Source of the DNA: Micromonospora saelicesensis
Lineage (GTDB): Bacteria > Actinomycetota > Actinomycetes > Mycobacteriales > Micromonosporaceae
Reading direction: 5' to 3'
Assembly (NCBI RefSeq): GCF_900091575.1
Contig: NZ_FMCR01000007.1
Span: forward strand, 62,001-126,000
DNA: 64,000 nucleotides
The notes under the pieces were generated by a model that worked only from the letters and a program-made list of their open reading frames with translations, had not been told where the DNA came from and ran no database searches. Shown piece by piece: positions 8,440 to 16,604 of the stretch; position 1 is the stretch's first letter, and each line of letters opens with the position of its first letter. The translations under genes and the position numbers were made by a program.

Positions 8440-9078
8440 ATGTCAGAGGTCATCGGGGGGTTGGAGATTCCTGAGACGGGGGCGGTAGCCGCAGCGACCA
8501 GGCACATCCAGGAAACGACCAGACCGGTCATTTACCACCACTCCCGGCGGGTTTTCCTCTTCGGTCTGATTCACGCTCACAGACTTGGCGTGAAACCGGA
8601 CCCGGAGCTGCTCTACCTGGCGGCCATGTTTCACGACACCGGCCTCCTGACCCCGTTCTCCGACGTCGAGCAGCGCTTCGAGATCGACGGCGCCGACCAC
8701 GCGCGCGCGTTCCTTCTCGGCCGGGGCTTCTCCACTGCCGCCGCCGAGACCGTGTGGACGGCGATCGCGCTGCACACCTCGCCGGGCATCCCCGACCGGA
8801 TGGGCCCGGAGATCGCCACCACGTACCTCGGCGTCCTGACCGACGTGCTCGGCCTCGGTCTGGACGGGCTGGAACACGATCAACTGGGCGACATCCTCGC
8901 CGCCCACCCGCGAGGGGACTTCAAGAACGAGTTCCTGCGCGCCCACGTCGACGGGCTGAAGAACCGCCCGGAGACCACGAACGGCACCGTGAACTCCGAC
9001 ATCCTCGAACACTTCATTCCCGGCTTCCAGCGCGTGACGACTGTCGAACGCATCGTCGGTTCGCCCTGGCCGAGTTGA
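8440..9078 (+). CDS. HD-domain phosphohydrolase-like protein
   Basis: 212 residues. The HD metal-binding pattern is visible: YHHSRRVFLFG (first His), LAAMFHDTGL (the His-Asp pair) and a distal ALHTSPG His and LTDVLGLGLD Asp. The arrangement resembles the cyanamide-hydratase-like branch of the HD superfamily; whether the substrate is a nitrile, isonitrile or nucleotide cannot be decided. The ATG at 8440 is 2-3 nt after GGAGGA, slightly close but the only start that fits the domain. It forms an operon with the oxidoreductase 10 bp downstream and faces the GlxA-type regulator. Confidence 0.85.
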   Translation: MSEVIGGLEIPETGAVAAATRHIQETTRPVIYHHSRRVFLFGLIHAHRLGVKPDPELLYLAAMFHDTGLLTPFSDVEQRFEIDGADHARAFLLGRGFSTAAAETVWTAIALHTSPGIPDRMGPEIATTYLGVLTDVLGLGLDGLEHDQLGDILAAHPRGDFKNEFLRAHVDGLKNRPETTNGTVNSDILEHFIPGFQRVTTVERIVGSPWPS

Positions 9079-9088
9079 TTGGACGCCC

Positions 9089-10012
9089 ATGCGAGCGATC
9101 ACCGTAAGCGACCGTGACGCGGGTGTCGGCGGGCTCACCCTGACCGACATGCCGTACCCCCATGCCGCGGAGAACGACGTCATCGTGCGCGTCCACGCCG
9201 CTGGTTTCACCCCCGGCGAACTCGACTGGCCGGCGACGTGGACCGATCGCGCCGGCCACGACCGGACACCCACCATCCCCGGGCACGAGCTGTCCGGAGT
9301 CGTGGTCGAACTCGGTTACGGAACCACCGGGCTCACCGTGGGCCAGCGGGTGTTCGGGCTGACCGACTGGGCGCGCAACGGATCCCTGGCCGAGTACACC
9401 GCGGTGGAGGCTCGCAATCTCGCTCCGCTCGCGGCCGACATCGACCACGCCGTGGCCGCGGCGCTGCCCATCTCCGGACTGACCGCATGGCAGGCACTGT
9501 TCGACCACGCCCACCTCGCGCCGGGCCAGACCGTCCTGATTCACGGTGCCGCAGGCGGCGTCGGCTCGATCGCCGTTCAACTCGCCCGGGAGGTGGGCGC
9601 CCACGTGATCGGCACCGGCCGAGCCGACGACCGTGACGTCGCGCTCGCTCTCGGCGCGCAGACCTTCGTCGACCTGGCCGCCGACGACCTGCACCAGGTC
9701 GGTGAGGTGGACGTGGTGCTCGACGTCATCGGCGGCGACATCCTCCAGCGATCGACCGACCTGGTACGCCCGGGCGGCACCGTCGTCACCATCGCCGCGC
9801 CGCCCACCGTTGCGCCGAAGGACGGGCGAGCCGTCTTCTTCGTCGTCGAGCCTGATCGCGCCCGGCTGATCGACCTTGCCCATCGTCTGCGGAGCGGACG
9901 GCTCAAACCCATCGTCGGCGGCGTCCGGCCGCTGCACGAAACGGCCTCGGCGTTCGCCCGTCACCAGCGCGCACCGGGCAAGACGATCATCCAGGTCGCT
10001 GACGAACAGTGA
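9089..10012 (+). CDS. NADP-dependent MDR oxidoreductase (quinone-reductase type)
   Basis: 307 residues of the medium-chain dehydrogenase/reductase superfamily. An N-terminal GroES-like domain (residues 1-125, with VHAAGFTPGELDW and PGHELSGVV) is followed by a Rossmann domain with the nucleotide loop HGAAGGVGSIAVQLAR and a C-terminal GKTIIQV strand. There is no structural zinc loop, as expected for the zinc-free quinone/enone reductase branch. It lies 10 bp downstream of the HD-domain gene, so the two probably act together under the GlxA-type regulator. The actual substrate is unknown. Confidence 0.88.
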   Translation: MRAITVSDRDAGVGGLTLTDMPYPHAAENDVIVRVHAAGFTPGELDWPATWTDRAGHDRTPTIPGHELSGVVVELGYGTTGLTVGQRVFGLTDWARNGSLAEYTAVEARNLAPLAADIDHAVAAALPISGLTAWQALFDHAHLAPGQTVLIHGAAGGVGSIAVQLAREVGAHVIGTGRADDRDVALALGAQTFVDLAADDLHQVGEVDVVLDVIGGDILQRSTDLVRPGGTVVTIAAPPTVAPKDGRAVFFVVEPDRARLIDLAHRLRSGRLKPIVGGVRPLHETASAFARHQRAPGKTIIQVADEQ

Positions 10013-10013
10013 C

Positions 10014-10592
10014 TCAGGCGTGCAGGGTGGGCCGATAGACGAGCTCCTGGGTACGACCGTCGAGGGTCCGGCTTTCGATCAACTCCAGGTCGAAGTCGGC
10101 CGCTCCCTGAAAGATCGGCTCGGTGCCGGTCTGTCCGGTGATCACCGGGAAGAGCGTCACCTGGACGAAATCGACCAGCCCGGCGGCCATCAGCGCCCGG
10201 TTCAACGACAGGCTGCCGTGCGATCGCAGGGGCACGGCGGACTCCTCCTTGAGCCGGGCGACGACGTCGACCGCGTCACCGCGCACGACGGTCGCGTCCG
10301 GCCAGTCGAGGGGGCCTTCCAGCGTGTTCGACACCACGGTCGCCGGGAGGTTCCTCATCTGCGTCACCCAGGCGTCGCGGACATCGGACTCCTCGGTGCT
10401 CGCGGCCAGCATCTGCGCGAAAACCCGGTACGTGTTGGCCCCGAAGAGCATGCGCTGCTCCGCGCTGTACACGGACAGGCGGTGCGCGAGCAGTTCGGGG
10501 CCCTGCTTTCCCCAGTAGCCGCCCCAGTTGCCGCTGGTGGTTCCGAAGCCGTCGAGGCTGGAAAAGACGTCGATGGTGTAGGTAGCGGTCAT
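10014..10592 (-). CDS. Dihydrofolate reductase-family protein (RibD C-terminal fold)
   Basis: 192 residues with the RibD_C/DHFR-like pattern: an N-terminal TYTIDVFSSLDGFG strand with the Ser-Leu-Asp-Gly motif, a central MLFGANTYRVFAQ helix, DATVVRGDAVDVVARLKEE, and GSLSLNRALMAAGLVD, the usual active-site loop. Such proteins reduce pterin- or riboflavin-like compounds with NADPH. Its start overlaps the stop of the ECF42 sigma-factor gene by 4 bp, so it is the last gene of that operon and a probable effector. Confidence 0.88.
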   Translation of the reverse strand: MTATYTIDVFSSLDGFGTTSGNWGGYWGKQGPELLAHRLSVYSAEQRMLFGANTYRVFAQMLAASTEESDVRDAWVTQMRNLPATVVSNTLEGPLDWPDATVVRGDAVDVVARLKEESAVPLRSHGSLSLNRALMAAGLVDFVQVTLFPVITGQTGTEPIFQGAADFDLELIESRTLDGRTQELVYRPTLHA

Positions 10593-11788
10593 GATGTTCT
10601 CCGTTCACGGGTGAGCTCGGTACGACGGGTCTGCAGGTAGGCCCGCTCGGTCTCGTTGGTGGCCAGTGCCGCGGCCTGGTCGTAGGCGGCTCGTGCCTCG
10701 TCGTTGCGTCCGAGCCGGGCGAGCAGTTCGGCCCGGGTGGCGGGCAGCCGGTGATAGCCCGGGAGGTCGATGCCCTCCAACGCGGCGAGGGCCACCGCCG
10801 GTCCGTGCACCTCGGCGACGGCGACCGCACGGTTGAGCGCCACGACCGGGGTTGGCGCGAGAGCGAGGAGCTGGTCGTACAGCGCCAGGACCTGCGGCCA
10901 GTCGGTGGCGGCGCCGTCGGTGTGCACCGCGCTGATCGCGGCCTGGATCTGGTACGGGCCGGGCCGGTTGCGGCGCAGGCATCTGCGGACCAGGTCATGG
11001 CCCTCTGCGATGAGCGGTCGGTTCCACAGTGACCGGTCCTGGTCGGCCAGCAGCACCAGGTCGCCGGTCGGGCCGAGCCGGGCCGGGCGGCGCGCCTCGG
11101 TCAGCAGCAGCAGGGCGAGCAGGCCCAGGACCTCGGGCTCGTCGGGCATCAACGCGGCGAGTTCGCGGGCCAGCCGGATCGCCTCGGCGCACAGGTCCGT
11201 TCTGATCAACGGACCGGCGGTGGACGCGTAGCCCTCGTTGAACATCAGGTAGAGCACCGCGAGGACGGGCGGCAGCCGGTCCGGCAGCTCATGTTCGGCC
11301 GGCACCCGGTACGGGATGGCGGCGTCGCGGATCTTCTTCTTGGCGCGCACGATCCGCTGGGCGACGGTCGCCTCCTGGACCAGGTAGGCACGGGCGATCT
11401 CCGGTACTTCGAGGCCGCCCAGCAGGCGCAGGGTGAGAGCCGTCCTCGCCTCCGGAGCCAGCGCCGGGTGACAGCAGGTGAAGATGAGTCGCAGCTGGTC
11501 GTCCCGCACCGGTCCCACCTCCGAGGGCTCATCCTGGTGATACAGCAGCAGGGCCTGGGCGTGCCGGGCCTCGCGGGTCGACTCTCGGCGAAGACGGTCG
11601 ACGGCACGGTTGCGTGCCGTGGTCACGATCCAGGCCCCCGGGTTCGGCGGCAGGGTCTGCCACTTCTGCAGCGCCGTGGTGAAGGCGTCCTGGACGGCCT
11701 CCTCGGCGAGGTTGATGTCACCGAGGAGGCGGGCCAGGGTGGCGACGCAGCGGCCGTACTCCGCGCGGTAGATGCTCGCCAGGTCCAT
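10589..11788 (-). CDS. ECF42-type RNA polymerase sigma factor with C-terminal TPR-like extension
   Basis: 399 residues, twice the usual ECF length. Region 2 covers about 1-75 (YRAEYGRCVATLARLLGDIN, and TLPPNPGAWIVTTARNRAVD). Region 4 covers about 115-170 (LTLRLLGGLEVPEIARAYLV). The rest is the alpha-helical DUF6596/TPR-like C-terminal domain (DLCAEAIRLARELAALMPDE). This long architecture beside a DGPF protein defines the ECF42 group, in which the C-terminal extension, not an anti-sigma factor, is needed for activity. The ATG at 11788 was chosen because region 2 starts immediately after it. The DGPF gene ends 20 bp upstream and a reductase overlaps downstream, so all are one operon. Confidence 0.92.
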   Translation of the reverse strand: MDLASIYRAEYGRCVATLARLLGDINLAEEAVQDAFTTALQKWQTLPPNPGAWIVTTARNRAVDRLRRESTREARHAQALLLYHQDEPSEVGPVRDDQLRLIFTCCHPALAPEARTALTLRLLGGLEVPEIARAYLVQEATVAQRIVRAKKKIRDAAIPYRVPAEHELPDRLPPVLAVLYLMFNEGYASTAGPLIRTDLCAEAIRLARELAALMPDEPEVLGLLALLLLTEARRPARLGPTGDLVLLADQDRSLWNRPLIAEGHDLVRRCLRRNRPGPYQIQAAISAVHTDGAATDWPQVLALYDQLLALAPTPVVALNRAVAVAEVHGPAVALAALEGIDLPGYHRLPATRAELLARLGRNDEARAAYDQAAALATNETERAYLQTRRTELTRERRTS

Positions 11789-11808
11789 GTCGGGAGACCG
11801 GCTGCCGG

Positions 11809-12162
11809 TCAGGCCTGGGACAGGTCGTCGAAGGGGCGCACCTCGATCGGGCCGCAGGCCGCCGCACACCTCTCGGCCCAGGCCAGCGCCGCGTCCAGGT
11901 CCGCGCACCTGATGACCCAGAACCCGGCGATGTGCTCCTTCGTCTCGGCGAACGGCCCGTCGCTCATGGCGGTGGTGCCGTTCTCGACCCGGACGACGGT
12001 GGCGCTGTCCGGCGAGGTGAGTCCCCCGCCGAAGACCCAGGCGCCCGCGGCCTGCATGTCGTCGTTGATCCGGCCGGTCTCCCTGAACATGGTCTGCGTC
12101 TCCTCGTCGGACGGCGTCGGTGCGCCCTCGACGAAGTGCACGGACAGCAGGTACTGCTTCAT
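11809..12162 (-). CDS. DGPF/YciI-domain protein of the ECF42 module
   Basis: 117 residues with a YciI-like fold and the diagnostic DGPFAETKE segment near residue 65, followed by GFWVIRCADLDAALAWAER. DGPF proteins are encoded next to ECF42 sigma factors across actinomycetes and are members of their regulon. Their biochemical activity is not established. The start has AGGATCG upstream, and the gene is 20 bp before the sigma-factor start, in the same direction. Confidence 0.92.
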   Translation of the reverse strand: MKQYLLSVHFVEGAPTPSDEETQTMFRETGRINDDMQAAGAWVFGGGLTSPDSATVVRVENGTTAMSDGPFAETKEHIAGFWVIRCADLDAALAWAERCAAACGPIEVRPFDDLSQA

Positions 12163-12198
12163 GACGATCCTCCGGTAGCTCGGTGGGACGGGAACAGG

Positions 12199-12612
12199 TC
12201 AGGCGGCCAGGCGGCGCGCGACGGCGGGGATCACGATCGCGGCCGCGACGAGGTGGGTGAGCATCAGCAGCGCCTTGGTGGCCGCCCCGGCGTCGGCGAT
12301 CACGTCCGGCACCAGGGACAGGACCGTCAGGACCACTGTCGTGCGGACGAACGTGAGCCGGGGGCGCCTGGCGAAACGCGCCAGCGAGGCGGCGATGATC
12401 ACACCGATCAGCGAGAAGACGGCGGTCAGCACGCCGAACCCCGTCACAGGGATCGGGGCGCCGCCCAGCTCGAGGCTGATCCCGGCCAGGTGTCCGACGG
12501 CGGCGACGGCCATGGTGGCGATGCTCGCCGCGACCGTGGCGGCGACACCGGTCCGGATCAGCGCACCGACGTTCGACGTGGTGGCGCGGGTCGTGTTCGC
12601 AGTGGCGGTCAT
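12199..12612 (-). CDS. DUF6069-family four-helix membrane protein
   Basis: 137 residues with four hydrophobic segments of 18-22 residues (around 18-40, 52-75, 84-104 and 112-132), starting at the ATG at 12612 with a GGAGG site upstream. The pattern (an early ALIRTGVAATVAASIATMAV and a final LLMLTHLVAAAIVIPAVARR) fits the DUF6069 family of small actinobacterial membrane proteins. The function is unknown. It is the first gene of the ECF42 operon, with 36 bp to the DGPF gene, which suggests a membrane input or target of the module. Confidence 0.75.
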   Translation of the reverse strand: MTATANTTRATTSNVGALIRTGVAATVAASIATMAVAAVGHLAGISLELGGAPIPVTGFGVLTAVFSLIGVIIAASLARFARRPRLTFVRTTVVLTVLSLVPDVIADAGAATKALLMLTHLVAAAIVIPAVARRLAA

Positions 12613-12926
12613 CGTGCCCTCCAGTGGGTGTGCGGCCCGTTGCGATGCCGGGCTCTCACCAGGGCTACGAACTGAACCGATCCCAATCGACAGCACGCCC
12701 AGAATTTTTGTCGACGAATTCTGACTTCGGAGTCTCGGGACATAGCGGACGAGCCCGACCACCGATTCTCGCAGCTCGACCGGCCGCGGCACCGCACGCC
12801 GCTCGGCGTGCGGTGCCGCTGGGTGGGTCGTCAGTAGGTCACGTAGGCGGTCACCGCGGCATCCGTCGGCCCTGCCGTCGTTCCACCAGCCCGTGTCCTC
12901 GGGCTCGGCGTTGGCATCACCAGGCC
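12613..12926. other. Intergenic region with strong hairpin (12786-12819)
   Basis: This gap holds the promoter of the DUF6069 operon on its left. At 12786-12819 there is a perfect 15-bp G/C hairpin with a 4-nt loop (arms 12786-12800 and 12805-12819), most likely the terminator of the M15-like peptidase gene to the right. A minus-strand ORF of about 30 codons (12831-12922) ending VTAYVTY lies between the hairpin and that gene, but I cannot support it as a gene. An AT-rich patch at about 12700-12725 may be promoter DNA. Confidence 0.4.
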
Positions 12927-13754
12927 TCAGAGCGTGCGCTGATATTCCTCCCAGGTCCGCTTCGGGCTGACCGCCGGTCCGTCATCGACGCCCCGGTTGG
13001 CCAGGCCGTTACGACCGAGGTAATAGTCGCCGGCCTGGTTCTGCGCACCGGTCGACTGATCGGTGTCGGAGAGCGCGATGGCGTGGATGTGGTAGCCCCA
13101 GTCCCCCTGGGCCGGGGTCCGCAGCCACGCGGCAAAGCCCACGGTGCGCAGTCGACGCAACACGTCCGTCCGGACCGCCGAGGAGAGACCGCTGACCGAG
13201 AGGTCGAGCGCGCCGCCGCCGTCGTGCGTGCCGGCGGAAGCGCCCACACCACTGCTGTACGAGCCCTGCGTGATGCCGAGCTGGCGGCCGAGCAGGCGTT
13301 CGGCCTCGAACAGCATCGACCTGGTGCGGGTGTTCACCTGCACACCGCGCACTGTCACCACGCTGCCGGGCGAGATCGCCCTGACCACTGCGTAACGGCC
13401 CTCGCCGAGCGACCGCAGCGACGACGGACCGGGCAGACCTGTCGCGTCGAGACCGGTGTAGCCCAGCGACCGCTGGTACGCGGCGTACGCGGCGATAGTG
13501 CTGGTGCCGAAATGCCCGTCGACGTACGCCGACGAGAGCAGCCCTCTCGCCTGAAGTGCGCGCTCCACCAGCAGGACGCTGTCCTTGGCCCCCTCGGTCA
13601 GGGCGGTGTCCGGCCGACGCGGGTCGATCTGCGCCGCCTTGATCAGCGCCTCCATGTCCAGCTGCGGCAACGCGGCCGTGGCCGGGCCAGCCAGCGGTAC
13701 GGCGCCGACCACCGCCGCACCGGCGGCGACCAGCAGGTTCCTTCTCGTGAGCAC
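12927..13754 (-). CDS. Exported peptidoglycan-binding M15-like peptidase
   Basis: 275 residues beginning with a signal that looks Tat-type (LTRRNLLVAAGAAVVGAVPL). A peptidoglycan-binding helical domain covers about residues 58-118 (VERALQARGLL, VDGHFGTSTIAAYAAYQRSL). The C-terminal domain has the M15/LAS zinc pattern: His177 and Asp184 (THDGGGALDLS), then WGYHIHA with His222 and His224. This predicts a wall-bound zinc D,D- or L,D-peptidase acting outside the cell. The GTG start has GCGGAGGAAG ahead of it. Two direct repeats AATTGAC, 8 bp apart at 13770-13784 just upstream, could be a control site. Confidence 0.82.
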   Translation of the reverse strand: MLTRRNLLVAAGAAVVGAVPLAGPATAALPQLDMEALIKAAQIDPRRPDTALTEGAKDSVLLVERALQARGLLSSAYVDGHFGTSTIAAYAAYQRSLGYTGLDATGLPGPSSLRSLGEGRYAVVRAISPGSVVTVRGVQVNTRTRSMLFEAERLLGRQLGITQGSYSSGVGASAGTHDGGGALDLSVSGLSSAVRTDVLRRLRTVGFAAWLRTPAQGDWGYHIHAIALSDTDQSTGAQNQAGDYYLGRNGLANRGVDDGPAVSPKRTWEEYQRTL

Positions 13755-13920
13755 GCTTCCTCCGCAATAAATTGACGAATTGACATGACGGAATGAAGCT
13801 AGTCTTCAATGCGGAAGCTGAGTTGTCACCCCCCGCTGGGGCGTACGAACGTCCTCGGGATTGCCTGGCGCCGGTCGACACGGATGGCCGGGACCGGCCG
13901 GCCCCGACCATCCGTCTCAG

Positions 13921-14295
13921 CTAGCTGCCGGAGCCCTGCCGGGTCAGGTCGGGTGCCTGCCCGACCGCCTCGTCGGTGAGGTGCCAGACCTCCCGCATCG
14001 GAGCCCACCAGTCCCCCGATCCGGGCTCGGCGATCGACTCCTGACACGGGTCGGTCAGCTTCCACCACTCCTGCGTCTGCGGGTCCGCCGCGATCAGCCC
14101 CAGGTCGGCCTCGTAGTCGTCGCCCACGTACTCGTAGTAGCCGAAGAGCAGATCGTCGTGGAGGAAGATGGTGTAGTTGCGGAAGTTCGCCTCGCGCAGC
14201 GTCTTCTCCACGCTCGGCCAGACGGCGGCGTGCAACCGCAGGTAGGTCTCCCGCTGCTCGGGGCGGAGTCGGATCACGCAGCCATGACGTTTCAC
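13921..14295 (-). CDS. rhaM: L-rhamnose mutarotase
   Basis: 124 residues from the GTG at 14295, which follows AAAGGG and aligns the protein with the usual family N-terminus (KRHGCVIRLRPEQRETYLRL). Family landmarks are HAAVWPSVEKTL with the catalytic-region His, NYTIFLHDDLLFGYYEY, and a C-terminal WWAPMREVWHL. The enzyme interconverts alpha- and beta-L-rhamnose so that the isomerase receives the right anomer. No rhamnose isomerase, kinase or transporter lies beside it, so it acts here as an isolated gene. A longer reading frame begins at 14337 but adds residues not typical of the family. Confidence 0.88.
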   Translation of the reverse strand: MKRHGCVIRLRPEQRETYLRLHAAVWPSVEKTLREANFRNYTIFLHDDLLFGYYEYVGDDYEADLGLIAADPQTQEWWKLTDPCQESIAEPGSGDWWAPMREVWHLTDEAVGQAPDLTRQGSGS

Positions 14296-14440
14296 GTCGT
14301 GCCCTTTCGTGTGAGCTGGTTCAGGGGTCCGAAGCACCTGACCGTAGCGGTCGGACAGTGCCGGGAGGGGGCCAGCCGGCCGCCGATGTCGACCGTTTTG
14401 CCAGGACTACGCACTGTGGCGCCGGGTCTACCCTCGGGTG

Positions 14441-15121
14441 ATGGAGGGCCGCGTGTTGGTGGTCGAGGACGACTTCTCGATCCGGGAGGTCACCGCCCTC
14501 GGTCTGCGCCGCGCCGGTTTCCGGGTCGACACCGCAGTCGACGGGCGGCAGGCCCTGGCCGCGTTCCGCGCCCACCCGGTCGACCTCATCGTGCTCGACA
14601 TCATGCTGCCGGGTCTGGACGGGCTGGAGGTCTGCCGGGAGATCCGGCGGACCAGCCAGGTGCCGATCCTGATGCTGACCGCGCGCACCGACACCATCGA
14701 CGTGGTGGTCGGGCTGGAGTGCGGCGCGGACGACTATCTGCGCAAGCCCTTCGACCTGCCCGAGCTGGTGGCCCGGGTTCGCTCGGTGCTGCGCCGGGTG
14801 AGCGTGCCAACCCCCTCGACCGTCATCGAGGTCGGCGACCTGGAGATCGACCCGGGCGGCTTCGTGGTCCGCCGGAACGGCCAAGAGGTGGCGCTCACCG
14901 CCACCGAGTTCCGCCTACTGCTGGAGCTGGCCCGCCGGCCCGGTCAGGTCTTCACCCGGGAGCTGCTGCTGGACCTGGTCTGGAACCACGACTTCCTCGG
15001 CGACTCCCGACTGGTCGACGTGGCGGTGCAGCGGTTACGCGCGAAGGTCGAGGACGACCCGGCGCAGCCACGGCTGATCCGGACCGTACGCGGCGCCGGC
15101 TACAAACTGTCGACGGGCTGA
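14441..15121 (+). CDS. OmpR-family response regulator
   Basis: 226 residues. The receiver domain (1-115) has the acidic pair in VLVVEDDFSI, the phospho-acceptor Asp in DLIVLDIMLPG, Thr in MLTART and Lys in LRKPFDLPEL. The C-terminal winged helix (about 130-226) has LTATEFRLLLELARRPGQVF and the recognition region VDVAVQRLRAKVEDDP. It is transcribed with its kinase 13 bp downstream and a lipoprotein after that. A GTG sits directly before the ATG, so either could start the protein; no strong ribosome binding site decides it. A possible envelope-stress or wall regulator, judged from the neighbours. Confidence 0.9.
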   Translation: MEGRVLVVEDDFSIREVTALGLRRAGFRVDTAVDGRQALAAFRAHPVDLIVLDIMLPGLDGLEVCREIRRTSQVPILMLTARTDTIDVVVGLECGADDYLRKPFDLPELVARVRSVLRRVSVPTPSTVIEVGDLEIDPGGFVVRRNGQEVALTATEFRLLLELARRPGQVFTRELLLDLVWNHDFLGDSRLVDVAVQRLRAKVEDDPAQPRLIRTVRGAGYKLSTG

Positions 15122-15134
15122 CGGGGGGTCGGCG

Positions 15135-16604
15135 ATGGCCGGACGCGCGGTGTTCCCCGGCCGCCTGCGGCGCCGGCTGACGATCGCGTTCGTCCTGGTC
15201 GCCGGCGTCTCGGCCGGGCTGCTCGCCGGCGGGACCGGGCTGCTGCTGCGGCAGTCCTGGTTGGACGCGTCCCTGCACGAGGCCGCCGCCGACGCCCGCT
15301 ACCAACTCGTTCTCGCTGGGCAGTTCCTGCCGCTGACCGAGCAGCGCAGCACCGAACTGCTCACCAGCTTCGAGGCCAGCGGTCGGCACGTGCTGCTCGT
15401 CGACGGCCCGACCCGCGCCTCCCACCCCGCGTACGCCCCGGTGCTGGGCACCCGGTTGCGGGCCGTCGTCGCGGACGGGCGGCTCGGCTATCAGCGCTCC
15501 GCACCGAGGGAGCGTCCTCGGCTGCTGGTGATCGGCGGGCGCATTCCCGGCTCGACCGCCGAGCTGTACGTCCTCACCGTGGAGGACGACGTCGCCACCG
15601 ACCTGGGGCAGCTACGCACCGCGCTGGTGGCCGGCTGGGTGCTCGTGGTGCTGCTCGCCGCCGCGGTGGGTCACGCGTTGGCCCGCCGCACGTTGGAGCC
15701 GGTGGGCCGGGCCAGCCGGGCCGCCCGGGCACTCACCGAGGGCCTGCTCGCCACCCGCCTGCCGGTACGCGGGCGCGACGAGTTCAGCGTCTGGGCGGCG
15801 ACCTTCAACGAGATGGCCGAGGCACTGGAGTCGAAGATCGCGGCGCTGTCGGCCGCGCAGGCCCGCGAGCGGCGGTTCACCGCCGACGTCGCGCACGAGC
15901 TTCGTACCCCGGTGACCGCGTTGGTGGCCGCGGCGTCGCTGCTGCGCGAGCACCTCGACCAGTTGCCCGACGACGCCCGGCCGGCGGCCCGGCTGCTGGT
16001 CGGCGACGTGGTCCGGCTGCGCCGGTTGGTCGAGGATCTGATGGAGATCTCCCGGCTGGACGCCGGGCGGGAGCAGTTGGCCGTCGGGCCGGTCGACGCG
16101 TTGGCGCTGCTGCACGGCATCGTCGCGGCGCGCGGCTGGTCGCCGCGGGTGCGGGTCACCGGTGATCCGGTCGTGGCGCGCACCGACAGGCGTCGGCTGG
16201 AGCGCGTGCTGGCCAACCTGGTCGCCAACGCGGTCGAGCACGGCGGTGGCGAGATCACGGCCAGCGTGGCGGGCGCGGGTCCCCTGGTCGTCTTCGAGGT
16301 CACCGACGAGGGGCCGGGCATCCCGGCCGAGCACCTGCCCCGCGTGTTCGACCGGTTCCACCAGGTCGATCCGTCCCGCTCCGCGCCGGGCAGTGGGCTC
16401 GGGCTGGCCATCGCCCGGGAGCACGCCGAGCTGCTCGGCGGCGTGCTGAGCGTGCGCAGCGAACCGGGCGAGGGCACCCGGTTCCAGCTGGAGTTGCCCG
16501 CTGTCGGTCCCGCCGGCCCGCACGGTGACGTGCCGCACCCGGACGACCGCGCCCAGCCGGGTCCGGTTGGGCGTACCGCCGGCACGCCGGGCGGTGTGGG
16601 ATGA
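15135..16604 (+). CDS. Sensor histidine kinase
   Basis: 489 residues. TM1 is at about 15-37 and TM2 at about 158-180 (TALVAGWVLVVLLAAAVGHA), enclosing an extracellular sensor of about 120 residues with no recognised fold. HAMP follows (ARRTLEPVGRASRAARALTE), then HisKA with RFTADVAHELRTPVTAL (His near residue 254) and HATPase_c with NLVANAVEHGGG, DEGPGIP and GSGLGLAIAREHAEL. It phosphorylates the response regulator encoded 13 bp upstream. Its stop overlaps the start of the downstream lipoprotein gene by 4 bp. This regulator-kinase-lipoprotein order parallels MtrA-MtrB-LpqB. Confidence 0.92.
   Translation: MAGRAVFPGRLRRRLTIAFVLVAGVSAGLLAGGTGLLLRQSWLDASLHEAAADARYQLVLAGQFLPLTEQRSTELLTSFEASGRHVLLVDGPTRASHPAYAPVLGTRLRAVVADGRLGYQRSAPRERPRLLVIGGRIPGSTAELYVLTVEDDVATDLGQLRTALVAGWVLVVLLAAAVGHALARRTLEPVGRASRAARALTEGLLATRLPVRGRDEFSVWAATFNEMAEALESKIAALSAAQARERRFTADVAHELRTPVTALVAAASLLREHLDQLPDDARPAARLLVGDVVRLRRLVEDLMEISRLDAGREQLAVGPVDALALLHGIVAARGWSPRVRVTGDPVVARTDRRRLERVLANLVANAVEHGGGEITASVAGAGPLVVFEVTDEGPGIPAEHLPRVFDRFHQVDPSRSAPGSGLGLAIAREHAELLGGVLSVRSEPGEGTRFQLELPAVGPAGPHGDVPHPDDRAQPGPVGRTAGTPGGVG

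Noticed and set aside
12831..12922. Short minus-strand ORF ending VTAYVTY near the M15-like gene
   Set aside because: It has no ribosome binding site and is only 30 codons; more likely chance.
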